Assembly: GCA_030549175.1 (NCBI GenBank)
Contig: JAUKUA010000006.1
Location: forward strand, 620,001-684,000
Direction of reading: 5' to 3'
DNA length: 64,000 nt
DNA from: Lasiosphaeris hirsuta
Taxonomy: Eukaryota > Ascomycota > Sordariomycetes > Sordariales > Lasiosphaeriaceae
Each line of letters starts with the position of its first letter. Position 1 is the stretch's first letter. The position numbers and the translations under genes are program-made. The notes beneath the pieces were generated by a model. It was not told the DNA's origin, searched no databases, and was given only the letters and a program-made list of their open reading frames with translations. This document shows positions 22,133 through 31,777 of this stretch, in pieces.

Positions 22133-24003
22133 TCAGCTCCGGAACAGCCTCAGACCCTCCTCCTCTACACTGACACCGCCCATCTCCTCATCCGACATAT
22201 CGTCCTCCTTCAGCTCCATCTTCTGCCCGAAGAGGGTGTTGAAAAACCTATCTATCGCGTGCTCCTCCCACACTCTGCGGTCCTCAGGCGCCATGAAATT
22301 CTGCAGCTTCTCGTGCACCGTGAACCGCAGCTTTCTCCCCTTACTCGCCCTCCTATCCACCTGCTTCCTCGTCTTGGCTTCCTTGATGGCAGCCCACCGG
22401 ACAGTGGCTACCGACTCGCCAGGCACGCCCGAGTCGACACTGCGCTGGTCAACGAGCTCTTTGAGGAGCAGCTGATAGAAGTCGGCATCGTCGTAGATAT
22501 CCACGTCTTCCTCCACCTTCTTGGCTGCTTGAATGGGTGCGCAGGAACGGGGAGTCCTCGCCCGTTTGACAAATCTGTCCATGTTCAACAGCTGCTCGTC
22601 CAGTACTGAGACTAAGGACTGAGATTTGTTCTCTCCTAGTCTTCTTTCTGAGACAGCGGCGCTCCGCACCTTGCCAGACCACTTGTCCAGCGTCTTTTGC
22701 CTCTGTGCCATGCCGAGCTTCTCCATCGACTCCATGCTCTCCCAAATAGCCTGGCTTGAAGTGTCGAGATCAATGGCCCGCTTCCTCTTCAGGCCCACCT
22801 TGGCCTTGCCCTCGGGCAAGAAGCTGTGGCGAACGCTGTCGATGGTGTTCCACAACTTGACAGCGGCTTCTTCGGCTGCCTGGTAGGGCTCTGAGCCAGC
22901 ATCGCTGCTATCCTCAATCGTGCCGAATGAGTTGGTAGCGACCATGGCCTTTTGCAGACGAATCCGGATATTGAGGATGGCATCAAAGGCTCTGCGCTGT
23001 ACACGGACCGCGGCACCCTTGCTGGCGTCCACCTTGGCTGCTTGGGCTATGGTATCTACGATGCCCTTCTCGTCGATTAAGACTTTGGAAAGCTTGGCGG
23101 TCAGGCTGTTGCTGCCGCCTTCTTCCTTATCCTCGTCGTTGTCGTCATCGTCTCCTTCCTCGTCATCATCTCCATCCTCGTCGTCGTCGTTGTCGTCGTC
23201 GTCGTCATCGCCTTCAGACTCTTCGGCTTCGTCATCGAACAGGGTAGCTCCATCACGGCTGACGTCGGATTCATCCTCACCCGCCGACAGGCCTTCGTCG
23301 CCTTCGTCGTCCTCCTCTTCCGAGCCCTCAGCGTCCACGTCCTCCTCCTCAGAGCCGGCCATAAATTCAGCAGCGGTGGGCCGCTTCTTGACCCGCCCAT
23401 TTAGGGGCACCAGCGGCTTCTTGCTCCCGCGGAAGGTGAACCCCTTAAGATTCTCCTCGTCACTCTCGCATAGCGCATCGTCGCTGGTGATGGAGACGTC
23501 ATCATCGACGTGGTCAGCTTCGAGGTCGGCAGTATCTGGGTCGGCAAACTCTTCAAAGCCAGATTCGTCATCAAGGTCGCTGCCTTCTTCATCGCTTCCC
23601 TCTTCCTCATCTTCACCCCTATCGTCTTCATTATCGCAGCTTTCCTCTAGCGCTGCGCGGCTGACGCGGGCGCCGCGATACTCGGGGCCGAGGTTGATGA
23701 CATCTTTGCCGCGGATTTTGCTCTTCCTGCAAGGTACCAGTTAGACAAGTCGTGCAATTGGGGCAGAATTAAAGTACCCAACAGCTACGTAATGCTCTGT
23801 GCCGGCGCGCTCGTCAACCGAGTCGTCGCTATCACTGTTTTCATTCTCTTCGGGGGCTTCATTCTCAATGTCGAAGTCTGTTGCGGTTTGTCAGCGGATT
23901 GAAACTGCGGATTGTTCTGTGATAATGACCGACCCTTGACCGGCTTCTCCTCCCATTCGGCGAGGCGCGAAGGAATGCGACGGCGCTTTTCTACCGGCGG
24001 CAT
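22133..24003 (-). CDS. bfr2: Ribosome biogenesis protein Bfr2 (AATF/Traube family)
   Basis: Nucleolar factor for small-subunit rRNA processing, homologous to human AATF. Exons: 24003-23934, 23877-23778, 23726-22133 (587 aa; phases close). The N-terminal third is extremely acidic (Asp/Glu runs at about 130-290). The AATF leucine-rich domain follows (KVLIDEKGIVDTIAQAAK..VRVQRRAFDAILNIRIRLQKAM). The C-terminal Traube domain includes DIYDDADFYQLLLKELVDQR, KTRKQVDRRASKGRKLRF and VHEKLQNFMAPEDR, then NTLFGQKM near the end. The start MPPVEKRRRIPSRLAEWEEKPVK is a basic nuclear-type N-terminus. The gene is divergent from ind1 (375 bases apart) and convergent with the membrane protein gene. Confidence 0.95.
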
Positions 24004-24378
24004 GACGGACAAGTTTACTGAAGAAATGATTTCACGATCAGAACCCCACGCTGGAAATTTTCGGCGGGTTTAGGTTTAGGCTGGTCTCCTTGGGCTCGAG
24101 AAGATTTTGGCGGTGGGAGCCGGCAGATTAGGAGTGGAGCCGGATGCCGGCGGGTCGGCCAAGCTGCGAGGAACAAGGCAGGGGTGTTGTTCACTTTTAG
24201 AGGTGAGCCCCGCTCACCTCATTGCGTACAACAACATTGTAAACTCACCAATAAGTTGAGTCTGTGATACTTTTTTGTACATGCTCAAATCCGTATTATA
24301 ATGTCATTTTTCTCTCACCATAATCCGCCATGAGACCCAGTCCCCACTGCCTCCTGCAGGCTTCAAGAGTGCTGCAAC
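24004..24378. promoter_or_regulatory. Divergent promoter region, bfr2 / ind1
   Basis: 375 bases separate the bfr2 start and the simplest ind1 start. An ATG at 24330 opens a 43-codon frame ending at TAG 24459-24461 that overlaps ind1. It could be an upstream ORF or the true first exon of ind1. Confidence 0.45.
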
Positions 24379-25328
24379 ATGAAAACCCGCTGGCAAGTCT
24401 TCGGCCCACGCAGTCGGACTGCTCAACTAACAGTCATTCAGGGGCTCCCCAGGACGGGTAGCATCCCGCGCATGCAACGCGGCCTCCCGCAAAAGCGCAA
24501 GATCAAGAACGTAGCAAAAGTCATTGCTGTGTCCTCCGCCAAGGGCGGTGTGGGAAAAAGTACCATCGCTGGCGCGTGCTCCTTTTTTCATACACGGAAA
24601 GAAGCCTCCACTAACACGACCCAGCCAACCTCGCCCTGGCCTTCACCCGCCTGGGCTACCGCGCCGGCATCCTCGACACCGACGTGTTCGGGCCGTCGAT
24701 CCCGACGCTCTTCAACCTCTCGGACGCGCCCCTCCTCTCGGCCGCGAACCAGCTGGTCCCGCTGACCAACTACGGCGTCAAGACCATGTCGATCGGCTAC
24801 CTGGTCGACCCAGCCTCAGCACTCGTCTGGCGCGGGCCGATGCTGCTCAAGGCGGTGCAGCAGCTGCTGCACGAGGTCGAGTGGGCGCCGGGGCTCGACG
24901 TGCTGGTGCTCGACCTGCCGCCCGGCACGGGCGACACGCAGCTCAGCATCACGCAGCAGGTGGAGCTCGACGGGGCCGTCATCGTGACGACGCCGCACAC
25001 GCTCGCCGTGCGCGACGCCGTCAAGGGCGTCGACATGTTCGCCAAGGTCAAGGTGCCCATCCTCGGCCTCGTGCAGAACATGTCCGTGTTCCGCTGCCCG
25101 CACTGCCACGGCGACACGGCCGTCTTCGGCTCCAGCGACGGTGTCCAGAAGGCCTGCCGCGAGCACGGCATGGACTTCCTCGGGAACGTGCCGCTGCATC
25201 CGGACATCGGCGAGGATGGGAGCCGCGGGAAGCCGACCGTGGTGGCGGAGCCCGAGTCGGAGAGGACCAAGATTTTCTTGGACATTGCAAGGAAGGTGGG
25301 CGTCAAGATTGGGCTGGAGGAGCCGTGA
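24379..25328 (+). CDS. ind1: Ind1/NUBPL-type P-loop Fe-S protein for complex I assembly
   Basis: Mrp/Nbp35-family ATPase that carries an Fe-S cluster for mitochondrial complex I assembly. Exons: 24379-24571 and 24625-25328 (298 aa). Walker A reads AKGGVGKSTIA (about 54-64). Then come NLALAFTRLGYRAGILDTDVFGP, DVLVLDLPPGTGDTQ (Walker B/Switch), the cluster-binding CPHCHG and the C-terminal IGEDGSRGKPTVVAEP. The frame joins only if the intron starts with GC (CTG|GCGCGT) and ends at CCCAG, with branch CTAAC. The GT at 24576 shifts the frame, and the GT at 24560 deletes part of the Walker A helix. The N-terminus is uncertain. Starting at 24330 gives a presequence-like stretch (MRPSPHCLLQASRVLQ) but needs another small intron (for example 24413-24452) to reach this frame. 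Confidence 0.9.
24572..24624 (+). other. Probable GC-AG intron in ind1
   Basis: 53 bases; donor G|GCGCGT, branch CACTAAC, acceptor CCCAG. An in-frame TAA in the intron forbids read-through, and all GT alternatives damage the conserved P-loop or the frame. Confidence 0.6.
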
Positions 25329-26496
25329 GGAAATTCTCAGCTGGTTGTGCTGATAAAAGAGCGGGAGGGCATTCGGAGGTCTTGGCATGTATGCTGAAAG
25401 ACTAACCACGATGCAACCTTATATTGAGCCAATACAGGCTAGTAGATTCTAAAAGTGTATAATCTGTATAATATAGCACATGTACAATTAACCTATTTCA
25501 TGCGGAAACCATGAAACCTTGCCGTGGAGGCTGAATGCCCAGATATTTTGAAACCAAACCGACCCCTGAGTGTTACGTCGCGAGAAGAGACTCGAGCATG
25601 GGATGAAGTGAATTGCGTGATTGGGACTAGCGGCACCAGCTGGTGGTATATAGAGACAAAATTTCGGATCACCATTCCCAAATAAAGGCCTATGGTGTAA
25701 TTGGTAGTTCGTTGAATTCCCCTTCCCTCCCGGCAGGGTGCACATATCGGAGTGCCCCTCAGCCCATTCGACGCGCGGCGTCACTCTCTAGCATAGAGGA
25801 CAGGTTGCAGGGTTCGAATCATACACGGGTTCGTTGGTTTTTCTTGTTTCTTTTCCCTCCCGCTCTCGCGTTCTCAAACTAAGACCAAGCTTGAAGAAAT
25901 CCCGGACAACATCACCGGAGGAATAAGCTGTTCTCTAGTGTACACGCCAGGGGGCCACTATCAAATGCACACTTGTCTCACCATCTAGTCACAAAGAAAT
26001 GTCCCGAGTGCGTCTCTAGTAATCAGTTCTTTCTTTTTGGCTGCTAAAATGCGGATAACCGCCGTTCCCCGTATCGTCTTGACAAACACTACGAGTGACC
26101 AACTCGGGGAAATCGGTCGATGGCTTTGCCCGTCCTCAACTCGTGAGGTGGTCGTCCTGACGAGTACATTCAAAACCTTTCCTCGGTTCGGCCATTTGCC
26201 AAAAAAAAAGACCATGTTAGCCTCGACTTTCTTGGATCAGAGGAGAAAAGCAAGAGGTTGCAGGGTTGGATAGAAAACCAAACTCATTCCCAAACCGAAA
26301 GAAATAAACGCCGCCGTATGTTGTGTGCATAAACCCCCAACCCGAAACCCCCCCCCCCCAGTTCGCCGTTTCTGCGTTCCGTATTGCAGAAGAAAGAAAA
26401 AAAAAGAGCCGTCGTCCAGGCTGTCGCATGTTCCGATGGATGTGTAATGGATATCATGTCTGAAAACTCTCTCAAAAGCCACAAGTCAGCCAAAAC
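25329..26496. other. Intergenic region between ind1 and spf30 3' ends
   Basis: Two convergent genes end here. It holds the tRNA-like unit at 25687-25842 and a C12 run (26348-26359). No protein gene is supported. Confidence 0.55.
25687..25842 (+). other. tRNA-like RNA polymerase III unit, probably degenerate
   Basis: An A-box-like TATGGTGTAATTGGTAG (25691-25707), a perfect B-box GGTTCGAATC (25811-25820) and a downstream TTTTT (25838-25842) occur in the right order. The spacing of about 105 bases suits an intron-bearing tRNA. However, the sequences flanking the T-loop (CAGGG and CATAC) barely pair, and the presumed acceptor ends do not match. It is therefore a tRNA pseudogene or another polymerase III transcript rather than a working tRNA. 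Confidence 0.35.
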
Positions 26497-27529
26497 TTAG
26501 TCCACGTCTTCGTTAGGCTGGTAAACATGGCGGCTTCTCGTAGGATCCTTGCGCATGGCCTGGCCAGAGCCCGTGAAGCCCACTGTCACCACGTTAGCAC
26601 GCGCTCCCGCCAAACTCGCAGGATAGAAACTCACCTCTCCCCTTGAACCCCTCGGGCGTTCGGAACATGCTATCCTTCTTGGCCGTCTTGCCATGCTTCC
26701 CCTTGGCATTGAACTCCTGCCACTTGTTCTTGCCCGCTTCCAGCTCCTTATTGGCCTTGATCTTCTTGAACTTGGGCTTCTCCTTGTCGCCCTCCTTCTC
26801 CCCGAGCTTCGCCGCCTGGGGGTACAGGTCCGCCGCGGCGCTAGCCACCACGCCACCCTCGAGCCCCCTCTCCACCGCCGGCGCCGCCGGCGCCGTCGTC
26901 GTCGTCGACGACGACACCGCATCGGCCTTCCTCTTGGCCGCCGCCACCGGCCGGATGTCCTTCCCGCGCAGCGTCTCCACCGTGTCGTAGCTCTTGAACC
27001 GCACCGTGTATATGGGCGCCGTTGAAGAGCCCGTCACCGACGTGATGCGCGCCGCGTAGAAGCCCTTGTCACCCGACAGCCACTTGGCCATCACGTTGTC
27101 GTTCACCTGGTACACCACGGGCTGCTCGGGTTCGTCGCCCGCCGCCGTCGGCGCCGCAGCACCTGCTGCTGGAGTTGTGGAGGATCCGGCGGCTTTCTTG
27201 AAGGCCGGGTGGTTCTCGCGGGACCATTTAGGTTGTTCCTCGGCGGGCGGGGGAGAAGCCGGCCGTTTCGGGGCCGATTTCGACGCGGGAGGCGGCGGTG
27301 AGGCCTTGGGCTGCAGCTCGGCGAGGGCGTCGTCGAGGAGCTGGATCATCTGCACCAGCTCCTCTCTGAGGTTGCGGAGTTCGGCATTTTCGGGGTCGTC
27401 CTTGAGGGAGGTGCTGACGAGTTCGAGCTGGAGGAGGTTAGCCTGGTGCTGCAGTTGTCACGGTCAGTTGGAGGAAAAACCTACTTGAGACTCGTATTCC
27501 CTCCTTTCGGTCTCTAGTTGTGCGCTCAT
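26497..27529 (-). CDS. spf30: Tudor-domain splicing factor, Spf30/SMNDC1-like
   Basis: Predicted nuclear splicing factor whose Tudor domain binds dimethyl-arginine tails of Sm proteins. Exons: 27529-27485, 27448-26635, 26582-26497 (314 aa; phases close). The N-terminal coiled coil reads MSAQLETERREYESQ-HQANLLQLELVSTSL. A low-complexity Pro/Ala/Ser linker follows. The Tudor domain (about 130-185) shows VNDNVMAKWLSGDKGFYAARITSV and YTVRFKSYDTVETLRGKDIRPV. After a Thr/Ala linker comes the conserved basic tail KNKWQEFNAKGKHGKTAKKDSMF. It ends VGFTGSGQAMRKDPTRSRHVYQ, typical of fungal Spf30. The last intron (GTGAGT..CTAAC..CAG) must be removed to reach this tail. Confidence 0.92.
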
Positions 27530-28223
27530 TGTATCGGTGATGGGGTTTTCGGGGCTTAGGTATTATGGCGTGCTGCGTTTTTGTGGATTGTGAAAGTTGC
27601 GGGACCGCAAATGGAGAGATCACCGTGCCGTCGGGCGGTTTTGAGTGGTGACGGGATGGAATCTGGGAAAGCTGATTGCAGCACCGTGGCGGGGCTAAAC
27701 AGAAATGAATGCGGCTCACAGGCGCCTGTGCACAGACATTGTGACTCCCGTGTCCCCAGCGATCCGCAGCACCTAAAACCTCCGGCTTCCAGAACACTTC
27801 TTCACCCTGCATTCCTTCATCCCTTGATAAAGCGGGCTGATACATGACCAAGTCACCTCAGCCACCCATACTTATCACCCTATCTTCCAGGAACCTAGGT
27901 GCGTATGTCTGTCTCTGGACGGCTGTCTGCCTGAACAGAAATTATTATTTGGTTAGAAACACGCTACTCTGAAGGCCGTTGCATGCAAATCTACTACCCT
28001 AATCGCTTTTGCTCCCCTTTACCCATCGCCAAAAGCATGCTCAAGCTTACCAGCCTCGGGACCACCATATTCTTCTTCCATAATGCCAATCGCTCCGCTC
28101 CACGAGCCGAGCAAAACCCAGCTGCATGCACAGACAAATATCGTAACTGGCTCTCCTCCGAGAAAACCAACATGAAAATAAAACAACAGTTCGTAGCGGT
28201 CATAATGCTCCATTCCGACTTCC

Positions 28224-28790
28224 TTATTTGGACTTCTGGACATTCCTCAACTCAATGTTCCAGTCAATAGGTGGTTGGTTATCCTCCTCGTCAGAATCGA
28301 TCTCTTGATAGTCATCCTCTAGCAAGGGCTCCTCTTCGGCATTGTCCTCTGTCGAAGCATCCTCGTCGGAATCGTTGGGGGTGGCATTTCTGAACACGAA
28401 AGAATCTTCCTCGTCTGCAACAGAGACCTTCTTAAAAGCCTCTTCCGCGTCTGCAGCATCGACCTCTTCGAAAACGCCCTCTTTCTCCTCCTCAGGCTCA
28501 CGATCCAGTTCGTCTCCCGTTTCGCCATCTGTCGTTGCGCAATATGGATCGGGTACTTGGAAAGCGCTCTGGTCGGAACTGCTGGAAGTGGTTGAACTGC
28601 TCTTTCGGGAACTGCTCCATCTGGAACTGCTTTTCCTAGAGCTATTCCCAGTGGAAGGGTCCTCGTAGTAATCATAATCCTCCTCCTCGTCCTCTGCGGA
28701 ATCGCTCGGTGCGAGATCCTCGCCCGAAAACCCCTCCTTCACATATTCGTCATCCGAACGGCCAGTGAACTTCCCGGGTTCTCCAGAACC
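28224..28790 (-). other. Met-less 188-codon open frame continuing in phase after the tco89 stop
   Basis: Directly after the tco89 TAG (28793-28791) the same frame stays open to 28224. It encodes about 188 residues with no methionine anywhere. The product would begin GSGEPGKFTGRSDDEYVKEG. It has an S/R-S-S-S repeat block (NSSRKSSSRWSSSRKSSS), which at DNA level is four spaced copies of AGCAGTTC, then a very acidic half ending DWNIELRNVQKSK. The composition looks like protein-coding disorder. It could be a stop-codon read-through extension, the last exon of an alternative tco89 transcript, or a dead remnant. No homologue is recognised. Confidence 0.35.
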
Positions 28791-30722
28791 CTAATCCTGG
28801 CTCGCGCTGAGATCCATATTCTTATCCCACAGTTGACGAAGCAGCGCAATGGTGTCCGCGTCCTCCTCGCCATTCACGAGGCTGGATCCGCTGAGTCCGT
28901 GCCGCTCATGTATCCGACTAATATCATCGTCCGTGCCCAGGCTCGAGCTGGCGCTGTGCACTTGCCTAGATGAAAATGCGCTTCGTGGCGTAGCCGGCCG
29001 CCTAGGGTTATGGCCACCTATCAGCGCCGCTACACTGGGATCACGGGCTTCGCGCTCCCGTAAGCTTAGGGTGGGTCCGGGCCGCCCGCCGCCGACATCT
29101 GAGCCTCGCTTGGAGTGTGCCGTCCCGGGTCTGGTTCCGGGTCGGGGGATCGGTCGCTGCCTGTCTGCACCCGGAAGTTGTGCTAGCCGTGCTATTGATC
29201 GAGCTATGGGGTTTTGATGCCGACGGACGACCAGATATTCCATGCCAGTCCTCTCCAAGATCTTATTAAGTCTCAGGTCCCTAGAATCATAACTCGAACC
29301 GCCGGCCAAGGGTCCGGCAGCGACTGGAACGCCTCCCAGACCCATACCTATCCCCTGGTGGGGGTGAGACCCCTCCAGCGTTGAACTTGCACGCTGAAGG
29401 TTCAACTTCTGCTGAGTCCTACTCGTGTCAGTTGGGCCAACGTAGGCTCGACTGCGTCGTGTGCGAGGCCCTATCGCGAGAACCCCGCTGTCGAGGTCCT
29501 CTTCATCTGTCAACGTCGAGTCGTCGTGTGTTGGGTGTATCCCGCGCGCCGCTTCCAAATCCCGCACCTGTGCCTGCGCCAAGCTCCCCATAGATCGGGG
29601 CCGGCGAGGCCCGTTGGTCTCGAGTTTCCCATTGACCGCCGCGCGGGAGATGCCGCCGTGGTGCACAGCGGCCAAGAAAGAATCTACTGGTATTTCCGAC
29701 CCCGGCTCTTGGCTGTTGTGCCCGACAAATCGCGAGGTGAGCTCCTGGTTGCCGCTACTCCCGGGCCGAACCTGACTCGAGGTTCGCGGTGTGCCCGATA
29801 GCGTGGATGCATCATGGCCAAGGCCCGAGTCGGGTGAATTCTGTCGCGAGGATACGGGCCGGACTGAGACATTTTCTGTCGACATCATGGGAGGAGCCCC
29901 ATACGACGGGGTACGCTGGAGAATGCGAGACGTGAGGTACTGGTTGTGGGCTGTCGGGTCGCGGTTGACACTTTGCGAGAGACTTTGCGCCCCGTTGGAC
30001 GCAGTGTTTTTCGTGGTGTCAGAGTCGTGCGACAAGGGCGATGTCGAGTATGCGCCGTCCGCCGAGAAAGTTGGCAGAGGGGTGGTCGTGGGAAGCCCGG
30101 TGGCCGTAGAACTGCGGCGCGAGAGGAGAGGAGAATTAGAGGTGCTGGCGTCTACCCACTCGTCGTCCTGGCCGTCTTCTTCCTGGTCGAGGTCGTCGGC
30201 GTCGTCGCCCAAGTTGAAGTGAACCTTTGAGGCAGCGGACTTGAGCTTGTGGACCGCAGGATTAGAGTAGGCGCGCTTCAGACTGATCGAGGACTTTGAT
30301 TTCTTGGACACGTCGACATGAGACTGGTTCTGCTTGAGGCTCGTGTGTGACGAGTTCTTTTTCAGATTGGATGACGATTGGTCTCGGGGAAGTTTGACGT
30401 CTGAAGTTGCGCGACGGTGGCCCGACTCTGGCGGTACTTCTGTCTCTCCGTCGGGTGAAATAGATCGTCTGCGGTTTAGCTTTGTCGAAGATGTTGCTGC
30501 ATGGTGTTTGTGAAGGCCTCGGGCAGAGGGGACTCGCGCGTGCATTCTAGGTCGACCCCCCAAACCGCCACCAACGACGTGCTTTTGTCCTTTGGCTTGA
30601 TGATGCTGGTGCTGGTGCTGCGGGGGGGGTTGCTGCGTTTGATCGCTGCTGTCGTAGTGGCCCAGGGCGGGCCTTTTTGATTGGCTGGTGTCCGACACAT
30701 CATTCTCTCGTTCTCTCGCCAT
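28791..30722 (-). CDS. tco89: TORC1 subunit Tco89-like protein
   Basis: Single exon of 643 aa, matching the fungal Tco89 layout: a largely disordered, Ser/His/Gln-rich protein of the nutrient-sensing TORC1 kinase complex at the vacuole. Recognisable landmarks are the start MARERENDVSDTSQSKRPAL and short motifs HHAATSSTKLNRR, SDVKLPRDQSSSNLKKNSS and SNPAVHKLKSAASKVHFNLGDD. Also present are an acidic DDEWVDASTSNSPLLSRR box and the middle repeat TSRILQRTPSYGAPP. Near the C-terminus are RLNKILERTGMEYLVVRRH and ALLRQLWDKNMDLSASQD, which is a natural-looking terminus. No catalytic domain is expected. The call rests on remembered family motifs, so a database search would be needed to confirm it. Confidence 0.75.
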   Translation of the reverse strand: MARERENDVSDTSQSKRPALGHYDSSDQTQQPPPQHQHQHHQAKGQKHVVGGGLGGRPRMHARVPSARGLHKHHAATSSTKLNRRRSISPDGETEVPPESGHRRATSDVKLPRDQSSSNLKKNSSHTSLKQNQSHVDVSKKSKSSISLKRAYSNPAVHKLKSAASKVHFNLGDDADDLDQEEDGQDDEWVDASTSNSPLLSRRSSTATGLPTTTPLPTFSADGAYSTSPLSHDSDTTKNTASNGAQSLSQSVNRDPTAHNQYLTSRILQRTPSYGAPPMMSTENVSVRPVSSRQNSPDSGLGHDASTLSGTPRTSSQVRPGSSGNQELTSRFVGHNSQEPGSEIPVDSFLAAVHHGGISRAAVNGKLETNGPRRPRSMGSLAQAQVRDLEAARGIHPTHDDSTLTDEEDLDSGVLAIGPRTRRSRAYVGPTDTSRTQQKLNLQRASSTLEGSHPHQGIGMGLGGVPVAAGPLAGGSSYDSRDLRLNKILERTGMEYLVVRRHQNPIARSIARLAQLPGADRQRPIPRPGTRPGTAHSKRGSDVGGGRPGPTLSLREREARDPSVAALIGGHNPRRPATPRSAFSSRQVHSASSSLGTDDDISRIHERHGLSGSSLVNGEEDADTIALLRQLWDKNMDLSASQD

Positions 30723-31777
30723 GGCCGCAGCGCCTTGCTTATCCTGTGCCTTGTATTATTTGCCAACCCGATGTATTGCCCAAGCGGCCTCGTCCGAATT
30801 CGATTTCCGCGCCTCTCGTGCCGGGCGCCCACGTCGGGTGACTTTGGGTGGTCCTGGTTAATTGTTGCTTCCTAGGCTGCTGAACCAATTGATATTTCTT
30901 TGTGACATAAGTCCAGAGCAGGCCGAGCTGGGCAGGCCGCACCCTCCAATCGACTGCCTCTGGACCTCTAAGGATCAAGAGCGTCTCCTGATTGACGGAT
31001 TGGGGTTGCCCAACCGAAGTTGTAGGTTGTAAGTGGCTTAAAAGCAGGGCGTTCTTGCTGAAGGTTGTCTCGTCCAGTATCTGCAGGTTAGGGTTCAGGC
31101 TTGTCAGGTTTCGGCAGGGCCAGCCATGAAACCGCAGAGAACAATGAAAAGTCGTTGGAATGGCGAGAAACAAGAAGAGATAAGTTTGGGTTGATGAGTT
31201 AAGTTAACCGAAGACCGGGGGTCACAGTAACGGAATGCACAATGCACGCGCTTTCTCTGAAGAACGCGGGGCCTTTTCATGAATTGCAAGCACAAGGGGA
31301 CCCGGGGCTAGAGCGGTGACGGAGCTCTGGGGTTGCGGCTTGCTTGATTGGCCATCCGGCCAATTGACTCTCCACTGCTCTCCCCCAGACTCTTTCTTGT
31401 TCCCGCGGCTTGGATCGGATGCAGGCGTGACTCGGCTCGGGCACTCGCAAATCCATGAATCAGTGGGCCCGGGGCATTTAGCCTCCAGCAGTTCCTCGAC
31501 CGTACTCCGTCACGGGCGTGTGCAGGGGCGTCAATTGGTCCATATCCGCTATCTCCCTCCCGTCGACCTAGGGTCTAGACTTCTGAAATATGCAGGATTC
31601 GAAATCAACTTGAATTCTGCTGCAATGCCCAGAGAACCAACACGCGTCGTCTATTATCTTCGTAACTACTTATCGTCACGTATGATGCCCATCCAGTTGG
31701 AATTACCTACACTTACAGTACAGTTCACGTCATGAAATCTATACAAGATATACTTGGCCATGTAATTGCCACCACAC
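30723..31777. other. Intergenic region between tco89 5' end and thiolase 3' end
   Basis: Holds the tco89 promoter and the thiolase 3' flank. No gene is seen in either strand. Confidence 0.55.

Noticed and set aside
26348..26359. C12 run as a telomere- or quadruplex-like element
   Set aside because: An isolated single run without repeats; noted only as a homopolymer.
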